Positions 30,257 to 36,603 of a stretch of 36,603 nucleotides of DNA are shown here, in pieces. Under the pieces are notes generated by a model that saw nothing but the letters and a program-made list of their open reading frames with translations, did no database searches and was not told the origin of the DNA. This DNA comes from Nocardiopsis sp. ATB16-24 (GTDB lineage Bacteria > Actinomycetota > Actinomycetes > Streptosporangiales > Streptosporangiaceae): positions 1 through 36,603 of the forward strand of contig NZ_JASCXJ010000028.1 of the NCBI RefSeq assembly GCF_030271535.1, read 5' to 3'. Position 1 is the first letter of the stretch; the number at the start of each line of letters is the position of its first letter. The position numbers and the translations under genes are program-made.

Positions 30257-31224
30257 CTGTGCGCCCCTCCGACGATGCGGTCGCGGATACTGCCGTACTG
30301 GCCCGGATTGAACCGGCGCTCGATGAAGTACTGGCCGACCATCAGCACGCTGGTGATGGCCAGGTACCACAGACACGCCGCGACCAGCATCGGGAAGATC
30401 TGGTAGGTCCGGGCTCCGATGGCCTGGAGCTGATAGAACAGCTCGATGGTCACCGGCACGTACGCCAGCAGCGCGGTGTCCTTGAGCATGGCGATGGTCT
30501 CGTTGCCCGTGGGAGGGATGACGACGCGCATCGCCTGGGGCAGGGTGATCCGGCGCAGCGTCCTGCCGCGGCTCATGCCGAGGGCCTGCGCGGCCTCGGT
30601 CTGTCCCTTGTTCACCGACTGTAGCCCCGCGCGGATGATCTCCGCCATGTAGGCGCCCTCGGACAGCGACAGGGCGAGCAGCCCCGCCGTGTAGCCGCTC
30701 AACATGGTGCGGGCGTCGATCTCGAAGAAGCGGGCGTCGCCGTCCAGCCCCAGCCACGGCATCCAGTAGTTGTCGAACGGGAGACCGATCTCGATCGTGG
30801 TGTACAGAATGGCGAGGTTGCCGAAGAGCACCGCCAGCACCAGACGGGGCACACCGCGGAAGAACCAGGTGTACAACCAGGAGACGGTCACCAGGACGGG
30901 GTTGCCGGACAGGCGCATCACCGCGAGGACGATGCCCAGGATGACGCCGATGATCATCGACAGCACGGTGGCGCTGAGGGTGATCCATACACCGCGGACG
31001 ACCGGTTCCGAGAACATGTGGTCGAACATGAACGGCCAGTTGAACGCGGTGTTCGTGAACAGCATGTGCACGAACATGGCGGCGAGTACCAGGACGAACC
31101 CCGCCGCGACCCATCTTTCGGGGTAGCGCACGGGGACGGCGGTGACGGGTTCGGCCGGCCGGCCCCCCTGGGGGGCCGGCTCCGGCGAGCCCGGACCGTT
31201 CACCGGTTCGGTCTGTGAGGACAC
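30253..31224 (-). CDS. polar amino-acid ABC transporter permease
   Basis: 323-aa HisM/GlnP-type membrane subunit. A cytoplasmic Pro-rich N-terminal tail (1-35) precedes about five or six helices, e.g. WVAAGFVLVLAAMFVHML. VVRGVWITLSATVLSMIIGV marks the start of the family domain. The EAA loop that docks the ATPase is EAAQALGMSRGRTLRRITLPQA. A single permease gene implies a homodimer. GTG start at 31224 without a clear ribosome site, 40 nt after the binding-protein stop, so probably the same transcript. Confidence 0.93.
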   Translation of the reverse strand: MSSQTEPVNGPGSPEPAPQGGRPAEPVTAVPVRYPERWVAAGFVLVLAAMFVHMLFTNTAFNWPFMFDHMFSEPVVRGVWITLSATVLSMIIGVILGIVLAVMRLSGNPVLVTVSWLYTWFFRGVPRLVLAVLFGNLAILYTTIEIGLPFDNYWMPWLGLDGDARFFEIDARTMLSGYTAGLLALSLSEGAYMAEIIRAGLQSVNKGQTEAAQALGMSRGRTLRRITLPQAMRVVIPPTGNETIAMLKDTALLAYVPVTIELFYQLQAIGARTYQIFPMLVAACLWYLAITSVLMVGQYFIERRFNPGQYGSIRDRIVGGAHR

Positions 31225-31264
31225 GGATCAGTCTTTCACTCGGTGGGTGGCGTGGTGTTCGGCG

Positions 31265-32191
31265 CTACTCCGAGGTGGAGGGGTTGACCTCGGAGCTTCC
31301 CAGACCGCCGGCGTCCACGCCCCACTCCTGGAGGATCTCCTCGTAGGTGCCGTCCTCGATGAGGGCGTTGAAGGCGGCGGCGATGGCCTCGGCCAGTTCC
31401 TCGTCCTCCTTGTGGGTGAGGATGCCGTAGGGGGCGGCGTCGTACTGCTCGCCGATGAACTCCAGCACGCCCTCGCCGGTCTGCTCCAGCGCGTAGGCGG
31501 AGGTGGGCATGTCGGCCAGGGAGGCGTCGTTGACCCCCGAGACGACGGTCTCGGTGGCCAGCGGCTGGTTCTCGAACTTCTGGATGGTGATCGGTTCCTC
31601 ACCGGCGTCGACGCAGGCCTGGCTGCGGGCCTCGATGTCGGTGTCGTGGGTGGTGTCGGCCTGCACCGCGACGCGCATGCCGCAGGCGTTGTCGGGGTCC
31701 ACGCCCTCGGGGTTGCCCGCCTGGGCGAACCACTGGGTGCCCGAGGAGAAGTAGCTGACCATGTTGACCTGCTCCAGGCGCTCCTCGGTGATGGTGAAGG
31801 AGGAGGAGCCGAGGTCGTATGTGCCCGTGTTCACACCGATGATGATGGAGTCGAAGGCGGTGGGCTCCCACTGGCCCTCCAGGCCGAGCTTGGCCAGGGC
31901 CGCGTCGAGCAGGTCCACGTTGAAACCGAGGACGGTCTCACCGTCCTCCTCCAGGTACTCCCCTGGAGGGTAGGAGGCCTCGACACCGATCTTGACGGTC
32001 CCGGCCTCGGCGATGTCGGCGGGCACGAGCGCGGCCAGCTCCTCGTCGGCCTCGACACTGGGCGCCTCGGGGGCGCCGGTCTCCTCCGTACCGTCACCGT
32101 CCCCGCCACCACAGGCGGACAACGCCAAGGCGCCGGCGAGGGACAGGGCACCAAGGGCGAACGGCGCGGACTTGGGCTTGTGCAGGGCCAT
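31265..32191 (-). CDS. amino-acid ABC transporter substrate-binding lipoprotein
   Basis: 308 aa. Lipoprotein signal: basic N-terminus, hydrophobic core, lipobox LSAC with lipidated Cys27. A Gly/Asp/Glu-rich linker follows to about residue 60, then an SBP_bac_3 domain: GTVKIGVEASYPPGEYLEEDG, GFNVDLLDAALAKLGL, FDSIIIGVNTGTYDLGSSSFTITEERLEQV, and a C-terminal AIAAAFNALIEDGTYEEILQEWGV. The family binds polar or charged amino acids. The DLGSSSFTITEER segment is typical, but specificity cannot be fixed. The ATG has a strong GAAGGAG site. First gene of the operon. Confidence 0.95.
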   Translation of the reverse strand: MALHKPKSAPFALGALSLAGALALSACGGGDGDGTEETGAPEAPSVEADEELAALVPADIAEAGTVKIGVEASYPPGEYLEEDGETVLGFNVDLLDAALAKLGLEGQWEPTAFDSIIIGVNTGTYDLGSSSFTITEERLEQVNMVSYFSSGTQWFAQAGNPEGVDPDNACGMRVAVQADTTHDTDIEARSQACVDAGEEPITIQKFENQPLATETVVSGVNDASLADMPTSAYALEQTGEGVLEFIGEQYDAAPYGILTHKEDEELAEAIAAAFNALIEDGTYEEILQEWGVDAGGLGSSEVNPSTSE

Positions 32192-32276
32192 CGTGGGTCT
32201 CCTTCAGGGGGCACGAAGTGCCTGGTCGGAGGCGGGTGTGTGACCTCACCGCCCGAGCTGAAACGACATTCAGGAC

Positions 32277-32282
32277 ATTATG
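32277..32282 (-). promoter_or_regulatory. -10 element for the ABC operon
   Basis: CATAAT on the minus strand, 86 nt before the binding-protein ATG. The -35 is not clear. Confidence 0.35.
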
Positions 32283-32523
32283 CTTCATGGTGGATCAGTC
32301 TGGTGACGTCCCATCGTGCCGACCCGCGATTTTCCTGGGGTCACCGTTGTGAGAGAATTGCGTAACGGGTCATCCCCGTGAGAGCGGTCGCGCAGAAACT
32401 CGCATAAGGAGTCCGGCGAAGAACGACTCTCCCGGCGACATCACCGGTCATGGCCGACCGGCGTCGGGAGGAGTCCCCCTAGCACATTCACGTCTTCGCG
32501 CGCGGACCGCGTCCACTGCCAAC

Positions 32524-32580
32524 CCGCCTGCCGTCAGGGCCGACGGCCGAGGCCGAACCGCCCGCCGTCAAGGTCGACGG
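32524..32580. repeat. two copies of a 23-nt direct repeat (34-nt period)
   Basis: 32524-32546 and 32558-32580 match at 20 of 23 positions. Each contains CCGTC...GACGG, so each can form a short hairpin. They lie just upstream of the malic enzyme gene. Confidence 0.6.
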
Positions 32581-32597
32581 TGGTGTGGAACACGCAA

Positions 32598-32612
32598 AAA
32601 CCTGAGGGGTTT
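32598..32612 (+). promoter_or_regulatory. hairpin over the malic-enzyme ribosome site
   Basis: AAACC-TGAGG-GGTTT: the stem and loop contain the GAGGGG Shine-Dalgarno (32604-32609), so translation could be tuned by folding. The stem is short (5 bp). Confidence 0.3.
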
Positions 32613-32618
32613 CAAGTA

Positions 32619-33797
32619 GTGTCCACTTTTTCGCGTTCCCATCTGGACGAGGATCCCGCTTTCGCGCTGCACCGCGGAGGCAAGCTCCACGTGACCTCGT
32701 CCGTCGACGTCCACGACCACGAGGGGCTCTCCCTCGCCTACACTCCCGGCGTCGCCCGCGTCTGCGACGCCATCGCCGAGAACCCCGAACTCGTCGGCGA
32801 CTACACCTGGAAGAACAACCTGGTCGCCGTCGTCACGGACGGTACCGCCGTGCTCGGCCTGGGCGACATCGGCCCTGAGGCCTCCCTGCCGGTCATGGAG
32901 GGCAAGTCCCTGCTGTTCAAGCAGTTCGGCGACGTCGACTCCGTGCCGATCGCGCTGGGCTGCACGGGGGTCGACGAGATCGTGGAGACCGTCGTGCGGA
33001 TGGCCCCCTCCTTTGGAGGGATCAACCTGGAGGACATCTCCGCGCCCCGCTGCTTCGAGGTCGAACGCCGGCTGCGCGAGCGCCTGGACATCCCGGTCTT
33101 CCACGACGACCAGCACGGCACCGCGATCGTCACCGTCGCCGCGCTGCACAACGCCGCCCGTCTGACCGGGCGCACGCTGGGGGACCTGCGCGCCGTGGTC
33201 TCCGGCGCGGGTGCGGCGGGCGTGGCCGTCACCAAGATGCTCATCGACGGCGGGATCGGCGACATCGCCGTGGCCGACTCCAAGGGCATGATCTACGACG
33301 GGCGTGAGGGGCTGACGCCCATCAAGCAGGAGCTCGCCTCCCTCAGCAACAAGGCGGGGCTGCGCGGCTCCATCGAGAGCGCGCTCAAGGGCGCCGACGT
33401 GTTCATCGGTCTGTCGGCCGGAGAGGTTCCCGAGTCCGTGGTGGCCACCATGGCCAAGGACTCGATCATCTTCGCGATGGCCAACCCGAACCCGGAGGTG
33501 CACCCCGAGGTCGCCCGTAGGTACGCGAGCGTCGTCGCCACCGGGCGCAGCGACTTCCCGAACCAGATCAACAACGTGCTGGCCTTCCCCGGGGTGTTCC
33601 GAGGCGCCATCGACGCGGGCGCGACGGACATCACGGAGAACATGAAGCTGACCGCCGCCAAGACCCTGGCCGACCTGGTCGGCGACGACCTGTCCGCGGA
33701 CTACATCATTCCCAGCTCCTTCGACGAGCGGGTGGTCCCGGCCGTGTCCGCGGCGGTCGCCGCCCAGGCCCGCGAGGACGGTGTGGCCCGCCGATAG
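32619..33797 (+). CDS. NAD(P)-dependent malic enzyme
   Basis: 392-aa short-type malic enzyme: oxidative decarboxylation of malate to pyruvate, giving NAD(P)H. Catalytic Tyr lies in LSLAYTPGVA and catalytic Lys in VMEGKSLLFKQF. Metal-binding acidic residues are in NLEDISAPRCFEVERRL and FHDDQHGTAIV. The Rossmann motif is VVSGAGAAGVAV, and the C-terminal ANPNPEVHPE and FPNQINNVLAFPGVFRGA are diagnostic. The GTG at 32619 has GAGGGG 9 nt upstream; an in-frame GTG at 32580 is less well supported. Cofactor preference cannot be settled by eye. Monocistronic, ending at a good terminator. Confidence 0.95.
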   Translation: MSTFSRSHLDEDPAFALHRGGKLHVTSSVDVHDHEGLSLAYTPGVARVCDAIAENPELVGDYTWKNNLVAVVTDGTAVLGLGDIGPEASLPVMEGKSLLFKQFGDVDSVPIALGCTGVDEIVETVVRMAPSFGGINLEDISAPRCFEVERRLRERLDIPVFHDDQHGTAIVTVAALHNAARLTGRTLGDLRAVVSGAGAAGVAVTKMLIDGGIGDIAVADSKGMIYDGREGLTPIKQELASLSNKAGLRGSIESALKGADVFIGLSAGEVPESVVATMAKDSIIFAMANPNPEVHPEVARRYASVVATGRSDFPNQINNVLAFPGVFRGAIDAGATDITENMKLTAAKTLADLVGDDLSADYIIPSSFDERVVPAVSAAVAAQAREDGVARR

Positions 33798-33814
33798 CGG
33801 CACACGAACGGCGA

Positions 33815-33850
33815 GGACCCGGAGGTCGCCCCCGTGGCGCCTCCGGGTCC
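33815..33850. terminator. bidirectional stem-loop terminator
   Basis: Perfect 11-bp stem GGACCCGGAGG / CCTCCGGGTCC with a 14-nt loop, between the convergent malic enzyme and PadR genes. Confidence 0.7.
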
Positions 33851-33861
33851 CTTCGTCCGGA

Positions 33862-34929
33862 CTACTTCTCCTCGTCGCCGTCGGTGTCGGCGACCGCCTC
33901 GCCCCACGGGTCGGAGGAGGGCGGCATCGGCCGGGCCTCGGGCCTTCGCGCGGGCCCGTCGTCGGACGGGGTCTCCTTCGCGTCGGTACCGGCCTCCTCA
34001 CCGGTGCCGCTCTCGGCGCCGCCGGTCCCGCCGCTGGCCGGTTCGTCGGTGCGAGGCTCGCTCGTGGCGGGCCCGCCCTCGTCGGAGCGTTCCCGTCCGT
34101 CGTCGAAGGTCGGCCCCCAGTGCCTCATGTCCCGGCGGATCACCTCGATCGTCTCGTCCAGGATGCGCCGCAGGTCGCCGGCGGCGGCCTCTCCCACGTG
34201 ACCCGCCTCGCGGAACACGTCGCGCACACGGTCGCCGAAGTCGTGCAGGGCCCGTTCGAACTCCGGGGCCTGTGAACTCCGCTCGGAGCCGCCTCGGCCC
34301 CAGGCCGAGCCGAACGCGCCGAAGCCCTGGGCGAAGCGTTCCCACTCACGGGCCCACCGCGAGCCCTCCTCGCAACCCTGGTCTCCACGCTCCCCGGCCC
34401 TCTCTCCGGCCCTCTCTCCGGGCTTCTCTCCGGGCTTCTCTCCGGGCTTCTCTCCGGCCTTCTCCTCGGTCTTCTCCTCGGTCTTCTCCGAGGTGGCGTC
34501 CGAGGCGGCGTCCGAGGGGCCGCTCTCCCCGGTTCCCGAGCGGCGCGCCTCGCCCGAGGAGAACTTCAGTTCCTCCCGCAGGGAACTGATCGTCGCGCGC
34601 ACGTCCTGCTTGACCGCGCGGGCGATGTCGCGTACCGAGTCGGTGATCTCCCGTTCGAGGTCGTTCAGGTCGTTCTCGCGTTCGCGCAGTTCCTGACGCC
34701 CCTTGTCCGTGAGGCGGTAGACCTTGCGTCCGCCCTCCTCGGTGTGGGTGACCAGACCCTCCTCCTCCAACCGTGCAAGCCGGGGATAGATGGTCCCGGG
34801 AGAGGGCGAGTACACCCCGAGGAAGCGGTCGCGGAGCAGGCTGATGATCTCGTAACCGTGCCGTGGGCTTTCGTCCAGCAGCTTGAGCAAGTAGAGCCGG
34901 AGTCTTCCGTGGCCGAAGATGGTGCTCAT
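33862..34929 (-). CDS. PadR-family regulator with long charged C-terminal region
   Basis: 355 aa. The N-terminal PadR winged helix is LLKLLDESPRHGYEIISLL, then SPSPGTIYPRLARLEEEGLV and GRKVYRLTDKGRQEL (about 11-82). A helical dimerisation segment with two coiled-coil-like stretches (to about 125) follows. Next is a Glu/Lys/Gly/Pro linker with nine tetrapeptide repeats (about residues 148-183), then a second helical block (FERALHDFGDRVRDVFREAG) and an acidic disordered tail. PadR proteins usually have 100-200 residues, so this is an extended form. The ATG directly abuts the TGA of the DUF4097 gene (no gap), so the pair is one operon, likely autoregulated through repeats at 35816-35853. Confidence 0.9.
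   Translation of the reverse strand: MSTIFGHGRLRLYLLKLLDESPRHGYEIISLLRDRFLGVYSPSPGTIYPRLARLEEEGLVTHTEEGGRKVYRLTDKGRQELRERENDLNDLEREITDSVRDIARAVKQDVRATISSLREELKFSSGEARRSGTGESGPSDAASDATSEKTEEKTEEKAGEKPGEKPGEKPGERAGERAGERGDQGCEEGSRWAREWERFAQGFGAFGSAWGRGGSERSSQAPEFERALHDFGDRVRDVFREAGHVGEAAAGDLRRILDETIEVIRRDMRHWGPTFDDGRERSDEGGPATSEPRTDEPASGGTGGAESGTGEEAGTDAKETPSDDGPARRPEARPMPPSSDPWGEAVADTDGDEEK
34381..34488 (-). repeat. nine 12-nt tandem repeats inside padR
   Basis: 108 nt encode EKTE x2, EKAG, EKPG x3, ERAG x2, ERGD. The central copies are nearly identical at DNA level (unit like CTTCTCTCCGGG on the + strand), so copy number could vary by slippage without breaking the frame. Confidence 0.85.
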
Positions 34930-35781
34930 TCAGGCTCCCTCGGGGATCGCGGCCGGGGCCTCGGGTGCGCGACGCAGCAGCGCGGTCCGTCCGGACGCGG
35001 AGTTGATGGTGATGGACGCGGGGTCGACTCCGCTGCCGATCTTCCCGCTCAGGATCGTCCTGGCCGGCGCGCTGCGGCGGTCCAGACCGAAGTCGGACTC
35101 CACCGGGGACGTCGCCGTGCGCAGTTCCACGGTGGCCGAGGTGTCGGCGGGCACCCGCAGCGCGATCTCGCCGGAGACCGAGTTGAGCCGTACGCGGCCC
35201 GCGGGAGCGATCCCCGTGTCGGCCAGCAGTTGGCCCGAGACCGTCTTGGCCTTCAGGGAGGAGAGCCGTCCGCCCGCCACCGCCAACTGACCGCTGACGC
35301 TGCCGAACTTCAGGCTTCCCCGGGCGTTGCGCACGGCGGTGCTGCCCGAGACGGTGCTGATCTCGGTCTCGCCCGAGGTGTCGTCGAGGGTGATCTCCCC
35401 GGCGGCGGTCCGCAGTTGACTGCGGGCGTTGAGCCCGGCGGCCACGATCGACGCGCTGACCGTGGTGACCTCCACCGGACAGTCCTTGGGCAGCCGCAGG
35501 TTCACGGTGGCCTTCCGGTGCTGCACGCGCTTGTAACCGTTGAGCTGGACGGGCCGCAGCCGCTCCAGCAGCCCCTGGCTGGTGAGGTCCTCGTAGTGGA
35601 TCGTGAGAATTCCCGCCTCCTGGGTGACCACCAGGGGCTCACCGGTGATGTCGGTGATCTCGAAGGTGACCGGGTCGTCGGTGGGCAGGATGTTGACATG
35701 GCCGCCGATGATCCGGACCCGCAACGCGACGATGCCGTCCAGCGTCTGGGTCATCGGCCTGTCGATGGTCCAACGCGCCAT
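34930..35781 (-). CDS. DUF4097-family beta-strand-repeat protein
   Basis: 283 aa, no signal peptide. The sequence is a series of short beta strands with Gly/Ser/Thr turns: LRTAAGEITLDDTSGETEIS, STVSGSTAVRNARGSLKFGS, VSGQLAVAGGRLSSLKAK, TVSGQLLADTG and LNSVSGEIAL. This is the DUF4097 right-handed beta-helix-like repeat. Such proteins are often encoded with PadR or anti-sigma regulators; their biochemical role is unknown. First gene of the operon, with a well-formed promoter upstream. ATG start at 35781, with AGAGGAAGG upstream. Confidence 0.9.
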   Translation of the reverse strand: MARWTIDRPMTQTLDGIVALRVRIIGGHVNILPTDDPVTFEITDITGEPLVVTQEAGILTIHYEDLTSQGLLERLRPVQLNGYKRVQHRKATVNLRLPKDCPVEVTTVSASIVAAGLNARSQLRTAAGEITLDDTSGETEISTVSGSTAVRNARGSLKFGSVSGQLAVAGGRLSSLKAKTVSGQLLADTGIAPAGRVRLNSVSGEIALRVPADTSATVELRTATSPVESDFGLDRRSAPARTILSGKIGSGVDPASITINSASGRTALLRRAPEAPAAIPEGA

Positions 35782-35813
35782 CGTGTGGTCCCTTCCTCTC
35801 GCTCTGGACTCTC

Positions 35814-35853
35814 ACGATATGTCGCGTCTTTGGAGAACTCAAGATATGTCGCG
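35814..35853 (-). promoter_or_regulatory. promoter with two operator-like repeats, DUF4097-padR operon
   Basis: On the minus strand TTGAGT, 17 nt, TATCGT is a good housekeeping promoter. GATATGTCGCG occurs at 35816-35826 and 35843-35853 (27-nt period). One copy covers the -10, the other abuts the -35, and GATATAC follows the second. Autorepression by the PadR protein is the simplest inference. Confidence 0.6.
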
Positions 35854-35990
35854 GATATACGGGTCCCCTCAGGGAGACCTCCGGGCGAACCCGGAGAGGT
35901 GCGCTCCTGCCCGGGGCCGACCGACGCGTCCTCACAGCCCGTGCTCGCATCGGTCAGCCGGTCCCAGAGGCCGCCCGTCCCACGGAAGTG

Positions 35991-36195
35991 GCTGCGTCCG
36001 TGAGCGGAGGCGCCATGCCTTTTCCCGGTGATCTTGCTCGGGGTGTCACTGTCGGGCGTCCTGGATGACGCTGGGAGCAAGATCACGGGGGCTCGCTGCG
36101 TCCGTGAGCGGAGGCGCCGCGCCTTTTCCCGGTGATCTTGCTCTGGGTGTCACTCCCGGGCACCTCCAGTGACGCTGGGAGCAAGATCACGGGGG
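35991..36195. repeat. two tandem copies of a ~101-nt hairpin repeat (104-nt period)
   Basis: Copies at 35991-36091 and 36095-36195 both start GCTGCGTCCGTGAGCGGAGG. In each, TGATCTTGCTC near the middle pairs with GAGCAAGATCA near the end, with GTGTCACT/AGTGACGCT inside, giving a long stem-loop. The stem is better conserved than the loop, as in REP or MITE-like elements. Confidence 0.8.
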
Positions 36196-36212
36196 AGGGG
36201 TGGGGGCGGGGG
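36191..36212 (+). repeat. G-quadruplex-forming run
   Basis: G5-A-G4-T-G5-C-G5: four G tracts separated by single bases, an ideal intramolecular G-quadruplex pattern, directly at the end of the second hairpin repeat. Confidence 0.7.
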
Positions 36213-36476
36213 TGGTAGGGGCCGTCGGTGGTGGCGGCTTGCTTCAGGTGTCCGGAAGTGGTGCTGGTGTGGAGGGTGGGGTTCTGTTCGGGGTGAGGGT
36301 GTTGCTGGGGGCGTCCTCAATGGTTCGCAGTGCTTTCAGCGGCGCTGGCGAGGAGGGGGAGCGCGGAAGGGGCACGCCTTTACGGTCATCCCCTACCGCC
36401 TGGACACGACCACCGCACCGACATGACCACCGCGCACCGGCCCCGAGCACTCTTCGTCTTGGGGGCCGGCGTTCCC

Positions 36477-36603
36477 TGAACTGGTCCCCGATAGTTGGAC
36501 CGGCTAACTAAAGGTTAGGCCGCCAGGGCCTGAGCCCGGTACTGCACCGGGCTCAGGCCCCCAAGGTAGCCATGGGCGCGTTCGTGGTTGAACCAGGCGA
36601 TGT
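36477..36603. mobile_element. end of an IS3-family insertion sequence (cut by window edge)
   Basis: TGAACTGGTCCCCGATAGTT begins at 36477 and looks like an IS3-family terminal inverted repeat (TGAACTG.CCCC..AGTTGGAC type). The transposase 3' end starts 38 nt inside. The other end is outside the window, so target duplication cannot be checked. Confidence 0.65.
36515..36603 (-). CDS. IS3-family transposase, C-terminal end (partial)
   Basis: The last 28 codons are visible: IAWFNHERAHGYLGG, then LSPVQYRAQALAA and TAA. The W/YNHxRxHxxLG....P motif is the C-terminal signature of IS3/rve-type DDE integrase domains. The 5' part lies beyond the right edge. Nothing can be said about whether the full gene is intact. 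Confidence 0.85.
   Translation of the reverse strand, partial: IAWFNHERAHGYLGGLSPVQYRAQALAA

Larger units (their letters stand above)
32192..32618. other. 427-nt divergent region, ABC operon / malic enzyme
   Basis: Contains a CATAAT -10-like element on the minus strand (32277-32282) for the ABC operon, two copies of a 23-nt hairpin-forming repeat (32524-32546 and 32558-32580) and a hairpin over the malic-enzyme ribosome site. No gene is seen. Confidence 0.5.
35854..36476. other. gene-free stretch with repeats at the right end
   Basis: No gene is supported. It contains the tandem hairpin repeats (35991-36195), a G-quadruplex-like run (36191-36212), and then G/T-rich sequence on the + strand (36213-36360) with marked strand asymmetry and no coding signal. 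Confidence 0.6.

Noticed and set aside
36169..36511. Overlapping open frames in the G-rich right end
   Set aside because: Gly-rich translation of a G/T-rich repeat area, no start signals, and they run into the IS end.

Overview
The window is high-GC actinobacterial chromosome, with strong third-position GC bias, many GTG/TTG starts, 4-nt start/stop overlaps and several leaderless promoters. The gene content (DasR, SigR/RsrA, a WhiB1-type protein, a SigB/SigF-class sigma factor with its RsbW-type antagonist, mycothiol-type redox control) fits a Streptosporangiales/Streptomycetales-like actinomycete. Nocardiopsis or a close relative is my best guess from protein flavour, but I could not test it by search.

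Layout. (1) 1-2900: a small orphan protein, nagA (GlcNAc-6-P deacetylase) and an FMN reductase. (2) 2939-15217: an EamA/DMT-type transporter divergent from a compact cell-envelope glycan cluster. The cluster holds an SGNH/FN3 membrane-anchored protein, a polytopic GT-C-like protein, a 46-aa DUF2613-type microprotein, a GT4 glycosyltransferase, a 1477-aa AftD-like arabinofuranosyltransferase with two discoidin-like modules, and a DUF3068/PorA-family protein. Three copies of an inverted repeat close to TAGAAC-N2-GTTCTA lie at its two internal promoter regions. (3) 15309-17232: an SRAP (YedK/HMCES) protein and a methyltransferase. (4) 17373-22913: sigR-rsrA with an apparent SigR-dependent promoter and a second leaderless start, then an AT-richer gap with a tryptophan-rich short ORF and hairpins, a tandem pair of membrane HD-GYP-type proteins (the second degenerate), and dasR. 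(5) 23055-29314: a PdtaS-type histidine kinase, whiB1, a diacylglycerol-kinase-family lipid kinase, a small membrane protein, a stress sigma factor with anti-sigma factor, a GNAT protein and a methyltransferase. (6) 29435-33797: a polar amino-acid ABC transporter operon and a malic enzyme. (7) 33862-36603: a PadR regulator with a tetrapeptide repeat, its DUF4097 partner, hairpin-rich tandem repeats with a G-quadruplex-like run, and the 3' end of an IS3-family element cut by the window edge.

How the parts work together. NagA and DasR link GlcNAc-6-P metabolism to regulation; a good dre-like site precedes dasR and a weaker one overlaps the nagA start. SigR/RsrA is a thiol-redox switch that appears to feed back on itself through a longer sigma isoform. 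The stress sigma factor, WhiB1 and PdtaS genes form a regulatory neighbourhood that, as I recall, is broadly conserved in Streptomyces.

The most unusual block is the arabinan-type cluster. It resembles mycobacterial arabinogalactan/LAM machinery (AftD plus the DUF2613 microprotein) but sits in what looks like a non-mycolic actinomycete. It would merit follow-up as an envelope-glycan system of unknown product.
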